64,000 nucleotides of DNA from Mortierella sp. BCC40632. Lineage: Eukaryota > Mortierellomycota > Mortierellomycetes > Mortierellales > Mortierellaceae. Position 1 is the stretch's first letter. Every line of letters begins with the position of its first letter. Shown here piece by piece: positions 46,220-55,997 of the stretch. The notes beneath the pieces were generated by a model. That model was not told where the DNA came from, searched no databases, and was given only the letters and a program-made list of their open reading frames with translations. The stretch spans positions 310,001-374,000 of the forward strand of contig WAEK01000027.1 in the NCBI GenBank assembly GCA_011634665.1. Reading direction: 5' to 3'. Made by a program: the position numbers and the translations under genes.

Positions 46220-46263
46220 ATGCAATGGGGGATCCCTGCGGTACGCAGGGCAAACTAGGCTAG
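46183..46263 (+). ncRNA. Candidate right end / guide-RNA scaffold of the Fanzor-like element
   Basis: 81 nt that recur at 55998-56078 (reverse orientation) with about 70 matches. Both begin ATAGCTCAACTTA, contain the hairpin CCCTGCG-loop-CGCAGGG (46234-46250, loop GTA here, GAA in the other copy) and end ACTAGGCTAG. The segment also encodes the last 26 codons of the RuvC protein. In TnpB-type elements the guide RNA derives from exactly this place, the 3' end of the gene up to the element end. Here the next bases are unrelated transposon sequence at each locus. RNA function is inferred. Confidence 0.5.
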
Positions 46264-46830
46264 TCAATTATGTCACGGCACTGCTTAAACTGCCAAAGAA
46301 AGCGGTCTTGCCAAGAGCAAGAGCAATCGGAGCCACCATGGCGTTCAAGAATGGCACACCGATTGGGGATATCGTAGCCCAAGCCAACTGGTCATCAGCA
46401 ATCTTGTTCGACAAATTCTATCGCCTTAGCGGCAGAACGGGGACCAACTTCTCGGCTACGATTTTGTAGTTTTGATCTCTGGAGCCACATATGGGGTCCT
46501 CGCCATAGGAAGGATAATGGCTAGCATGGCCGAAGGCCAATGAAGGCTATAGCCTATTATCCGACTAGGCGAGGACCCCATATGATCCCACCACTTCCCA
46601 CCCTGGTTAGTCCTTTCGTCCAGGCTCACATGAAGAAGATAGGGTACCATCCTGAGCCATGGCTCCCATAGATATCAAAACAAAGGGTACTTTAGGGGTA
46701 GTTCATTTATTTTTTTTTCTGGATTTCGGGCTTTTAGAATTAAAAGAAGATTACACATATGGGGTCCTCGCCTAGTCGGATAATAGGCTATAGCCTTCAT
46801 TGGCCTTCGGCCATGCTAGCCATTATCCTT
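46264..46830 (+). mobile_element. 3' fragment of DIRS second family
   Basis: Carries the last 68 codons of the tyrosine recombinase (from VTALLKLPKKAVLPRARAIG to the stop at 46468), the internal complementary region and the right terminal repeat, ending CATTATCCTT. It is an inverted near-identical copy of 35182-35746. The first 30 bp next to the Fanzor-like end differ more than the rest. Its 5' part is replaced by the Fanzor-like element. Confidence 0.88.
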
Positions 46831-47308
46831 CATAGAGCCAGCGACCCCTTTACTGTGTAATCTCTCTCTTTAATTCCACTCGAGTACTACAGAAAATAAA
46901 GAAAATCTAGCTAGATAACCCTCTCTTGACTGGCTCTGGACCTGCATCGTTCTTTCACGAGCACTGGAAAGACGCAAGAATGATAAAGGGAGGAGAGGGT
47001 GGGCAGTAAAGAGGTCGCTGGCTCGGACAATGGACTCAAGACCAGTGTTTCTTATCGAACGGAAAAGTCAAGATCTCGCCTCGTTACGCCGCGGACTCGC
47101 TTCGTTGAGCCAGTACTAATTCCCTGTAAATGGCCGTTATCGAAACGTTAACGAAACGAAACGTTAACGAAACGAAACGAGTTATCGAACGAAATCCGTC
47201 TCGTTGAGAAACACTGCTCAAGCCTTCCTTTGTCGTCTTAGTCCCACATGATTTTGGGCTGATCTCTGAAGTCACAGTAAAGGGGTCGCTGGCTCTATGA
47301 AGGATAAT
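46822..47308. mobile_element. Non-autonomous element with 36-bp perfect inverted ends
   Basis: 46822-46857 and 47273-47308 are exact reverse complements containing CATAGAGCCAGCGACCCC. The outer nine bases (ATTATCCTT) coincide with the DIRS right end on the left side. An internal AGAGGTCGCTGGCTC at about 47010 repeats part of the end. No coding capacity. It contains a nested hAT-like MITE. Confidence 0.75.
47043..47216. mobile_element. hAT-like MITE with 8-bp target duplication
   Basis: 174 bp starting CAGTGTTTCT and ending GAGAAACACTG (inverted). The flanks CTCAAGAC (47035-47042) and CTCAAGCC (47217-47224) form an 8-bp duplication with one mismatch, the hAT hallmark. The interior is built of ACGTTAACGAAACGAAACG repeats. 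The first 22 nt recur at 5758-5779. Confidence 0.8.
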
Positions 47309-47319
47309 GATGCTTGATA

Positions 47320-47515
47320 TTTTTCCAGTATCCCTTGATCTTTTCCAGCATCCTTTATTCTTTTTTCCAGCATCCCTTGATCTTATTCCAGCACCCCTTG
47401 ATCTTTCTCCAGCACCCCTTGATCTTTCTCCAGCATCCCTTGATCTTATTCCAGCACCCCTTGATCTTTCTCCAGCACCCCTTGATCTTTCTCCAGCATT
47501 CCTGGATCTTTTCCC
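47320..47515. repeat. 21-bp minisatellite
   Basis: About nine units of CAGCACCCCTTGATCTTTCTC with TTATTC/TTTTTC variants. Since the unit is a multiple of three, several frames stay open through it (for example a repeated QHPLIFL), which produces spurious ORFs on both strands. Confidence 0.88.
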
Positions 47516-47742
47516 TTGGTGCTATCCCTTTGCGTTGTCCTTTGGCGTTGCCCTTATTGATCTTTTTCATGCCTAAGCTTTTCTATCCCCTTAGATTTCT
47601 TCATCCTTTGGTATTTGTGTTTGTCTTTTGCTATCCCCTTGTCTTTCAAAACATAACTCACTCTGTTAGTAAGTGAACAATCCAATTACTGAGTTCCGCT
47701 TTAGTGCGATAGAAAGAGCCGACATTGAAGGACCAAAAAGCA

Positions 47743-47859
47743 ATCATCTTCCTCAGGCTTACGTTTTTCGATTCGCTCCCATATGCGATCTCGACTGTTT
47801 GGGGAGAGCGAAATAACGAAAGCGATAAACTGCCGCTTTCAGACTTGAGGAAGACGAAT
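47743..47859 (-). mobile_element. MITE family M1, copy 1
   Basis: Starts ATCTTCCTCAGGCTTACG and ends CTTGAGGAAGACGAA. It is an inverted, internally shortened relative of the copies at 52198 and 52771, sharing CGTTTTTCGATTCGCTCCC and the AGCGAAATAACG segment. Confidence 0.75.
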
Positions 47860-49573
47860 GTCGCTCTGAACACTTGGCTGCCACAGATCTAGCTGTATGG
47901 CCCACCTTGCTCTTCTCGGCACCCCTGCTTTAACATTTTATTGCTGTCTCTCCCCTGGCATCTTTTTATCTGTCCCTCCACTGTCCTCTTCTTGCTATCC
48001 TTCCCCTGAATTTTTTTCTCCTATCCCTTCCCTGGAACCACTGCGATAGGAACCATAGACCCTTGCCAAGAAACAAGGAGCCCGCAAACTGAACCCATCT
48101 GCCTCGATCGTCAGCAAGATACTTTCCAAAATGAGACCTGTCATTATGGTTCTTTTCCTTCTTTCTTCTCTCACTTTTGCCCGTGCAGGCTGAACCGGTT
48201 CCACACTAGATTCCTGCAATAAGGTGCGGGCAATAAAGATGTGTGACAGTATCATAGACTGTCGCTCAGTTGCCACCATTCCCGTGCATTGCCACCATTG
48301 TAATGTTCAACCACTGCGCCTCTGTACTATAGTATATATACCATACTCTTTTGTATAATAAACACTATCCGTTTCTGCCTCCACCTCTTGTCTGCCTCCC
48401 TCCATCTCCTGCTTTTACAAGATGCCAAATATTTCTGCGCTTACAGGGGTGGCAAGGTAGAACAATGCAGAACCACTGCCAGAGATTACGTGATGAATCT
48501 TGTGCTGGTGATGGACTTGCCTCTTGCATTTTTTTTCTGTGAAGTTGGTGGTGGTGCCTCGTGCAATAGGTTTGCTTGTCTTTAGTAGTTATCCAGAACC
48601 GCGAGAGAGTCGCCACCGAATTGTCTCTCATCAAATCCTAAGATATTTCCTTTTTTTTCTTTCCGTGCTACGGCAGCAATACAATAAATACTATGAGCCT
48701 AAAATCGAAACTCATCTCACCCATTTGGACAATAAAAGTGGCAGTTTCTACTCCTGGTTCGGGCATGGGTGGGGAGCTGCACATAAAAAAAATTCTCGAG
48801 AGGCGAGAGCACACCCTCTACCCCCTTTCAGGCGTGTAGACAAGATAGGCGGTATGGAAGACTACCATCAACACCCATTGGTGCAGAGTTCGTAAGAAGT
48901 TTAAAAAAAGAGCTAGGAGGCACTATTGCTGGTAGAGTAATAGAAGTAGTGGGATCAAGAAGAAGAGGAGCAAGTCTGGCTGTGGTTGAACTCAATACAG
49001 TCTGTCCAGGTGATACGACTGGAGGAGGCTCTTACGAGTTTCCACAAGAAGACCCTATGTTCTGAAAGTCAGGGAGAAAGTTGGAATAACGGAGAGTACG
49101 TTGCTTTCCAGTAGATCTCACTGAAAGCATGGTGAAATAGAACAGAAAGAACAAGCATGAGAAAGAAAAGAACGCTATACCGAGAGCGATGAAAGTGTCA
49201 TGAAAGAGACTGTTGAAGGGGATGAATCCCTCGTCGAGAGACGTCGATTGTCGTTAAACAAAATGTGGCGGTTAGAGGTCAAACACAACAGCAATGATGG
49301 GACTATTGATTTAACGAGAAAGGAGGAAAGAAAGATGTATTTCAGAGGTCTCTTGCAAGCATGGCCAAGATATGACCATATTCCCTTTAATCTTCGCAAA
49401 CTAAAAATATCTAGAAGATGGGTGCAGTAATGCATGATCCAGCACATAAAAGCTCAGATTCTTGTTTCTTTTCCTGAAATTTAACGTGCAGTTTTCTTCC
49501 TTCCTATTCCACCTATCTTCTCCTACAATCCATCTTTTCCCACATCACCGTCCACAACTAGAAACAGAGAACC
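47860..49573. other. Intergenic, no gene resolved
   Basis: A short frame at 48131-48193 encodes a signal-peptide-like start (MRPVIMVLFLLSSLTFARAG) and then stops; it could be the first exon of a secreted protein or a relic. Other frames, for example 49200-49430, lack recognisable features. The last 100 bp upstream of the P450 are CT-rich with CATCACCGTCCACAAC-type sequence, likely its 5' UTR. Confidence 0.3.
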
Positions 49574-51971
49574 ATGGCCATCATTTACTTCCTGCGCGGC
49601 CTTTATGACCAAACCCTCACACTCACAGGATCTAACAAGCTAAAACTCCTTGCCGCTCTCCTGGCTCTCCTCACTTACAAGTATCGCTCGCACGCTATCG
49701 GAACTCGACGCCGTGACGACCTCAAGGAACCCAAGGGAGCGGTCCCCTTTCTCGGGCATATGTTGCTCATGGCTTCCACCCCTGGCACTAAGCTACACGA
49801 TCTATTTTTGAGGCAATATCGAGAGTTTGGTCCGGTGTGGTCAATAACTTTGCCAGGTATTGGGAGGATTATTCAAGGCGATTCTCCAGAGTTGGTTGAG
49901 CATGTAAACAAGACCAACAGTTGGGCGTATGCGAAGGGCGAGCATTTCAATGTTGCGCTGGGGGACATCTTTGGCAAAGGTAAGCTGACCTACTCAGTGG
50001 GACTTGTTTTTTATGTGCATTAGGCTGCGTCCATATCGACACTAGTAATTATTTCCTTGAATGGGAGATTGTGAATTGTATATGGTTCTGTGGTCAATGA
50101 GAAGAAAGCGTGCTTTTTTTTAGTACATACCTCAGAGGGGATTGTAAGCTGAGCACAACCGACTCTCATGTTGGTGTTCTGACGGCTATGGGTTTGACAT
50201 AATTTGGTGCACCTCTTCATTACATAAGAAAAGAGATAATCTAAAAAATAAACCCATACTGCAATACTAACTGACCATTCACATTCTTCGCTCACTATTT
50301 TGGCTCCCACCCCTTTATCTTTTCTACTACCAATTTCTCCCCTTGCAAACAATAGGCATCATTACCACCGACGGCGAGGAATGGAAATCCCGAAGAAAAC
50401 AGACAATGCAAGTTTTCAACGTCAAGGTCTTCCGCGAATACTCAAGCGATGTCTTCAACATCGAAGCTCAAAAAGTGATTGATTACTTGGGCATGGCGGC
50501 CTCTTCTGGAGCTGTTGTTGATTTCCAGCAGATTATGCAGGCTTTTACGCTTGATGCTTTTGGAAAGTAGGTTTTTCATCATGCGGTGCAGTTTGGTCGG
50601 GGTTCTTGTTTTCAGGCACGATATTGAAAGGACCAGAGCATAATATTCCTACTTCGTTCTTCTTTTTTTCGTGTACAGCGTCTTGTTCGGAGAGAGCTTT
50701 GGATGCCTGGACAATATTGATCGCAAGGTTTCCATTTCAGACAACATCAGCGACCTGCTCGGAATCTCCTCCGACCGCCTTGTCGACCCAATGTGGAAGA
50801 TTCGTGAGGCCATCACAGGTGTCGGAACCAGGAATCGGGTCAAGGCAAATATGCTTCGCCAACATGTCCGTGAAATCATCGCCAAGAACAGGAGCGACGG
50901 AGTGGAGGAGAGGAATTCTGGTGGTCAAAAGAAGAGAAACCTGCTGATGCTATTTATGGAGTTCAAGAACGAGCATGACGATCTGGTTGATGATGAGTAC
51001 ATAGTTGACATTGTGTTGAACTTGACGGTATGTAACAGTAATATTGATCGCTTGTTATATGGATTCTTGTAATGGTTATTTTGATACAATAATTTATTTT
51101 GTTTATCACGCAGATTGCCGCACGCGACCCGACGGCAGAGGCGCTTGCGTGGATGCTTTACTCGTTACTCCGAGAAGAGACAGATCCAGAGATCATGAAA
51201 ACATTGGTCCGCGAGGTCGACGAGGTCCTTGGAGATGAGTTGCCCACTTTCGAGACCCATAAGAAGCAAAAGTATGCTGAGGCATGGTAAGTCATTCTCC
51301 TGTCTCGATCGTCCCTTTTCTGCTGCTTTTTGTGTTTCGCAGTTAAAACTCATTTGATTATTCTTTTTTATTATCATTCCTTTCGCGCTTCGGCCTAGCA
51401 GTTTCTTTGAAAGTAAGCACTCGCACGACGACCGATGATCTAACAATTGTCAAAAGATATATCCCTCAGCCGACTATCACCACTGTTACCTCTCATCTAA
51501 TTCCTTCTCTTATTCTTTATTGTTTCTTCAGCTCTCCGCATTTTCCCAACTCTTCCCCGCATGATGCGTCTCTGCACCAAAGACGACATTCTACCAGATG
51601 GAACAAAGATCCACGCCGGAGAAACATTCTCCTGGTCAGGCTACGTCATGGGCCGTTCCGAAAAGATCTGGGGCCCTGACGTAGCTGACTTCAAGCCATC
51701 CCGTTGGCTAGGAAACGCGGGTGAAAAACAAACCTCGTTGAACAAAGCCATGCCGTTCCATGTAGGGCCTCGTGCTTGTTTTGGACAGTGGTTTGTAGTC
51801 ATGCAGTCGTTGACAATTATGGGGTTGGTGTTGAGGAAGTTTGAGTTACAGTTGGTGGAGCCCGGTAAAATGCCTGCTTATGGAGTTGGGATGACGCTGC
51901 CGATGATAGGAGGGCTGCCGATTCGGGTTGCACGTCGACGTGCTCGAGGGAATGATGATATCGATGCTTGA
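49574..51971 (+). CDS. Cytochrome P450 monooxygenase (CYP86/CYP704-like group)
   Basis: Membrane-anchored heme oxygenase, probably of the fatty-acid/alkane hydroxylase clan. Exons are 49574-49979, 50356-50566, 50679-51027, 51114-51286, 51399-51412 and 51532-51971. All are GT-AG and the frame is consistent, giving 530 residues. The N-terminal helix (LKLLAALLALLTYKY) is a likely ER anchor. The C-helix carries WKSRRKQ. The I-helix reads AARDPTAEALAW, where the usual form is (A/G)GxDTT. The K-helix ExxR is ETLR, assembled across a 14-nt micro-exon. The heme loop is FHVGPRACFGQ with the Cys ligand. The proline in place of the first Thr of the I-helix is unusual and may alter oxygen activation. Start is ACCATGGCC. 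Family is certain; substrate is inferred. Confidence 0.9.
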
Positions 51972-52197
51972 ATATTCCTTTTGCCATTTAAAACTGTTTC
52001 ACAAGGAGAACAATTAACATAGTGATGCGGTACGGGGTTTTATTTCTATTTTACGCGTCTTTTATTTAACGAAGTGCTGCCAGCGACTACATCACCACAT
52101 GACAGATGGTCCACCCCCGTGATTGTTTATAAAAATAACTATATCCGTATTTACTTGGCACCTCTGTGGTTGAATATCACTCCAATGGTGTAAAACA

Positions 52198-52353
52198 ATT
52201 CGTCTTCCTCAGGTTTGAAAGCGACAGTTTATCGCTTTCGTTTTTTCGCTCTCCCTGTTGCGTTACGCACATACGAAATAACACCCGAACAGTCGAGATC
52301 GCATGATCGCATACGGGAGCGAATCGAAAAACGTAAACTTAAGGAAGACGAAT
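52198..52353 (+). mobile_element. MITE family M1, copy 2
   Basis: 156 bp from ATTCGTCTTCCTCAGGTTTG to AACTTAAGGAAGACGAAT. Ends are inverted repeats of about 14 bp. The interior includes AGCGACAGTTTATCGCTTTCG and CGATCGCATGATCGCATACG-type palindromes. About 95 percent alike to copy 3. Confidence 0.82.
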
Positions 52354-52494
52354 CTTTCTTCTCGTTGACTTAAGCCCCGATACTTTTCAGTAGGAGCGCA
52401 GTAGTTAATATACAAGCTGTTCTCTACAGAATATCTCCTTCTTTCCACCCTACACTTCACATCAACAACACTCTCACCCACCCTTCACGGCGCT

Positions 52495-52767
52495 ATGCCA
52501 CCTATTAGAAAGAGAAAGAACAGTAAATCGTCAAAAACACGAGAGACAGGATCATTAATTTGGTCACAAACAAGCGAAGGTCCATGGTGTTGGTGGCTCG
52601 GTACTTCAACATCCTTGCACCTACTGTCAGAGGCATTCTCAATACCTGACTTTATGGGTGGAAACCATAGCAGTACCCTTGAGCAATCACATCTTGACTG
52701 GCTCATCGAAAACATGGAAGACTTTGCTGGTCACGCTGTTACAGTATGTGGCTCACTGACTGCCTAA
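52495..52767 (+). CDS. Small hypothetical protein between two MITE copies
   Basis: 90 codons starting MPPIRKRKNSKSSKTRETGS, preceded by a fungal-looking CT/CA-rich leader (ACTTCACATCAACAACACTC). Composition is ordinary (LDWLIENMEDFAGHAVTV), but no domain is recognised. The frame ends one base before the next MITE, so it may be the truncated first exon of a longer gene. Confidence 0.35.
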   Translation: MPPIRKRKNSKSSKTRETGSLIWSQTSEGPWCWWLGTSTSLHLLSEAFSIPDFMGGNHSSTLEQSHLDWLIENMEDFAGHAVTVCGSLTA

Positions 52768-52770
52768 AAA

Positions 52771-52923
52771 ATTCGTCTTCCTCAGGTTTGAAAGCAACAG
52801 TTTATCGCTTTCGTTTTTTCGCTCTCCCTGTTGCGTTACGCACAAACGAAATAACACCCAAACAATCGAGATCGCATGATCGCATACGGGAGCGAATCGA
52901 AAAACGTAAACCTGAGGAAGACG
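52771..52923 (+). mobile_element. MITE family M1, copy 3
   Basis: ATTCGTCTTCCTCAGGTTTG ... CCTGAGGAAGACGA, same orientation as copy 2, about 420 bp away. Only a handful of substitutions separate the two, suggesting recent amplification. Confidence 0.82.
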
Positions 52924-52949
52924 ACTTTCAGATCCAGCGTCCAAGATCT

Positions 52950-53145
52950 TTCCCGTCTCCTTTGATCCGTTTCCGTCTCCTTTGATCCATTTCCGTCTCC
53001 TTTGATATATTTCCGCCTCCTTTATATATTTCCGCCTCCTTTGATCCATTTCCGTCTCCTTTGATCCATTTCCGTCTCCTTTGATCTATTTCCGTCTCCT
53101 TTGATCTCTCCCGTCTCCTTTGATCTATTTCCGTCTCCTTTGAGC
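52950..53145. repeat. 20-bp minisatellite
   Basis: About ten units of TTTCCGTCTCCTTTGATCCA with CTATT and ATATA variants. Confidence 0.88.
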
Positions 53146-53389
53146 AGTCTTAGGTGTTGTCTTCAGTGTTGTCTGCCCCTGATTTTCGCCGGAGAATGAA
53201 AAAGCTGCAGGGACTGAAGAGGGAATTAGGAATGGACTGGGTACTTGAAGAGGCAGATAATAGGGAAGACTGTGCAGAAACAGGCCGAGAGGGAACGGAG
53301 TGCCTCTTAGTCAGCAAATGGAGAGGGGTCTAGAATGTGAATGGAAACTGAAATGGAAACTGACATAGGAACTGAATGGGCAAAGGGGC

Positions 53390-55150
53390 ATGACTAAGAC
53401 ACGAGACTATGTCAAGGTACGAAATACTATACTCCTCAATCCCTCTTTGCCCCTCTCGCCTGTTCCTTCACCTTTTTTCCCATTCCTTATAAACTTCGTA
53501 TTCTTCGTATACCTTGAATTAGACTTACTTCTTGTTTTACACCTTTTTCATTACCTTTGCCTCTCGTCTCTTGCTTTACTCCTATTACATAGTAGCAAAG
53601 GTGACTTCTATGCCCTACTCTGTTGTTTTCTTGTCCCTTCCTCTCCTTGCCACTATTTTTTTTTCTTTTCTATAATATCTGATAGTAGTAGTGCTGCACC
53701 TCCTCCACCGCAAAGTGTAAAAGAAGAGGATCTCTCTCCTCTGTCTCCATTATCGGACATCATCTTCGAAACAGAGTTAGGCCTTGCGACTGATCTTTTA
53801 AAGCGATCAATTGATCTGCTGAGAGGTGCGCCGCCCATGTACGACACGCCGAAAACTTCCTGGGAGTTGTTGAATCACGGCATGGATCCGCGACTCGGCT
53901 CGGTTTCCCGTGAACACGGGCTCATGCCTGACCCGAGAGCCGTGGGCAAAGTTCGCGTTGTCTTGCCAGATTCGTGGCTGCGCCTTTGGAAGGAACTGCC
54001 AGAGCACTTCATTAACAAACGGCTCCGCAATCTATTCATTCACGAGATGGAAACACTGGACATCGACGCCATTCACACAGAGTGCTGCGATGACCCGCAT
54101 GCCTTTATTAAAACCAAGAGCATTGTTTTCTGCATCGCACAGGCTTGCATCGACTTCGACCGTGTGATAGCGCAGGAAATGCCAGAACCCGAGCCGCTGC
54201 CTGATCAGGTGCAGAGTGCGATGAACCGCTTTGCCGAGCTCTGCTATTGTCCGAACTACTGCACTCTCGCGGACATGAGCCTCACAGCACCCATTTTGAT
54301 GAACGACGACATTGACCTATTCAACTGCACGTTGGACGACTTCAAGCTGATCTGCCCAGTCAACAATGCACCTACCTACGAGGAGGAGATGAGGAACGAC
54401 CTCGAACCCGCGCGCATTCGAGGCCAAGCTGAAAACAGATTCCACAACACACCCACAATGTTGGAGTACCGCGTCAGCGACTTGGTCGATATCGTAGCCA
54501 ACACCCAGCGTGCGATCTTCGATTATCGGCTGTCGTCATCGAGCAAGGAGCAGGACCGACTGGTCGAAGAGATATTGCACCAAATCGCGAGGGCAAAGGC
54601 ATCATTCAAGCGACTGTGCAAGGGTTTTGCGTTGCTCTCCCGGAAAACCGTTGATCCAGTCGTCTGGCATCGCGACATTGCCAAGTACACGTCGGGTTAC
54701 GATAGCCACCTCGGGATGTCTGGACTGCAAACGCCATGTGTTCACCTGATTGATGCCTTCCTCGGCAGAAAGACTTTTGCCACGGAACTGGGTAAAACGA
54801 CACTCAAATCGTTCCAGCAGACCCAATATAACCACCAATGCTTCATCCTGAGTGTTGCAAACGGCCCGCAGTTGCGGAGCTTTGCCCAAGAATGCCTGGC
54901 CAAACGCACGGATCATCCTGTGACCTTGGCGTTCAATGATTTAGTTGACTCTTATACCAGAGGTTTTCTGGCAATACACAAAGGCCGAGCTATCGAGTTT
55001 GCCAAAATTGGCTTCACTGAGGTCGGCCCACGAGAATTCTCCGCCAAATCCGAGTACGAATGGTCTGCCCCTGAAAACTTTGTCAGTAAGCTAAAACGCC
55101 TCTTTGACGATGCGACCCGAGAGCGCGATCAGGTCAAGCTTGATAAATGA
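53390..55150 (+). CDS. Indoleamine 2,3-dioxygenase-like protein
   Basis: Heme-dioxygenase-fold protein; the family opens the indole ring of tryptophan in the kynurenine pathway. The C-terminal half fits the IDO layout: DPVVWHRDIAKYTSGYDS, then GMSGLQTPCVHLIDAFLGR, then YNHQCFILSVANGPQLRSF, where the His matches the proximal heme ligand region (xHRxFLxxLxxxPxxRxF), then FNDLVDSYTRGFLAIHKGRA. The N-terminal half is less conserved. The frame is open from 53390, but the first 95 or so codons are extremely hydrophobic and pyrimidine-derived, so the real start or first splice probably lies near 53690-53840; ATG 53839 is the first plausible internal start. Moderate confidence in the family; tryptophan activity is unproven. 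Confidence 0.55.
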   Translation: MTKTRDYVKVRNTILLNPSLPLSPVPSPFFPFLINFVFFVYLELDLLLVLHLFHYLCLSSLALLLLHSSKGDFYALLCCFLVPSSPCHYFFFFSIISDSSSAAPPPPQSVKEEDLSPLSPLSDIIFETELGLATDLLKRSIDLLRGAPPMYDTPKTSWELLNHGMDPRLGSVSREHGLMPDPRAVGKVRVVLPDSWLRLWKELPEHFINKRLRNLFIHEMETLDIDAIHTECCDDPHAFIKTKSIVFCIAQACIDFDRVIAQEMPEPEPLPDQVQSAMNRFAELCYCPNYCTLADMSLTAPILMNDDIDLFNCTLDDFKLICPVNNAPTYEEEMRNDLEPARIRGQAENRFHNTPTMLEYRVSDLVDIVANTQRAIFDYRLSSSSKEQDRLVEEILHQIARAKASFKRLCKGFALLSRKTVDPVVWHRDIAKYTSGYDSHLGMSGLQTPCVHLIDAFLGRKTFATELGKTTLKSFQQTQYNHQCFILSVANGPQLRSFAQECLAKRTDHPVTLAFNDLVDSYTRGFLAIHKGRAIEFAKIGFTEVGPREFSAKSEYEWSAPENFVSKLKRLFDDATRERDQVKLDK

Positions 55151-55330
55151 GGGTGACCGGGGATGCTACGAGTGACACAGACGTATGCAGTCAAATAATA
55201 GCATACGCGTTCATTCAAAACTACAAAATTCGGCCGATTTAACCGTAAAGTCAGCTGAATATAATTAAATCGAAAAAAATGGGTGTAATGTTAAAGTGCA
55301 AATCCCCGAGTATGTCTTTTACTTCCTCGA

Positions 55331-55997
55331 GATTTTGACTTGCATTTTGACAATTGGTCGGACTTTGCCTGTCGACTTCAATTCCGGTTCACCAAGAATG
55401 AGATACTCTAACTAAAGGAGGCCCCTCGTCTCCCTGACCTCATAAAAACGGTCGAAAGAGATAGAGTATCAGGGGCGGAAGCTCTCTGTATGGTCCTCTA
55501 CCGTCTTTCGGCGCCTGTAAAAATGGATCGAATGAAATTCGTGTTCGGTCGCCATCTTTCTGCTTGTCCACGGATAATCCCAGCTACTGTTGTATGGATT
55601 GCAACGCGATGGAGTGAACTCCTCGTCTGGGACCCCTATAAGCTAACTCGTGTGAAGCTGACAAAGTTTGCAATAGCTTGTGGTTCTCAGCTCGGTACTT
55701 CGGATAGGGTATTTGGCTTTATTGATGGTACCGTCCGAAGGATATGAAGACCGACACTAAACCAAGAGACTATGCACAATGAACACAAAGGGTATCATGC
55801 ATTGAAATATCAAGTCCTTGTTACTCCAGATGGGATAATCATTCACACGAGTGAGCCGGAGGCAGGGATATTCCACGATTACAACATTTACCTTCGATCC
55901 AGATTGCTTGACTTATTGGATCAACACGCCTGGAATGTTCAAGGGCAGCCATTAGCAGTCTATGGCGACTCAACTTATCACTTGGACTTACATATGA
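55331..55997 (+). pseudogene. Harbinger-type (DDE_4) transposase remnant
   Basis: Plus-strand fragment with VERDRVSGAEALCMVLYRLS, FGFIDGTVRRI (first Asp), a TGA where a Cys codon is usual, RPTLNQETMHNEHKGYHALK, TPDGIIIHTSEPEAGIFHDY and GDSTYHLDLHM (second Asp). An earlier frame change near 55420-55460 and the TGA at 55745 inactivate it. The frame is cut at 55997 by the Fanzor-like right end. The remaining DDE domain is not found beyond. Confidence 0.72.

Noticed and set aside
47307..47576. A leucine/proline repeat protein
   Set aside because: It is the in-frame reading of a 21-bp minisatellite; the opposite strand reads equally well.
48131..48193. A secreted protein gene starting with a signal-peptide-like segment
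   Set aside because: The frame stops after 20 codons and I could not find a convincing following exon, so I list it only within the intergenic entry.
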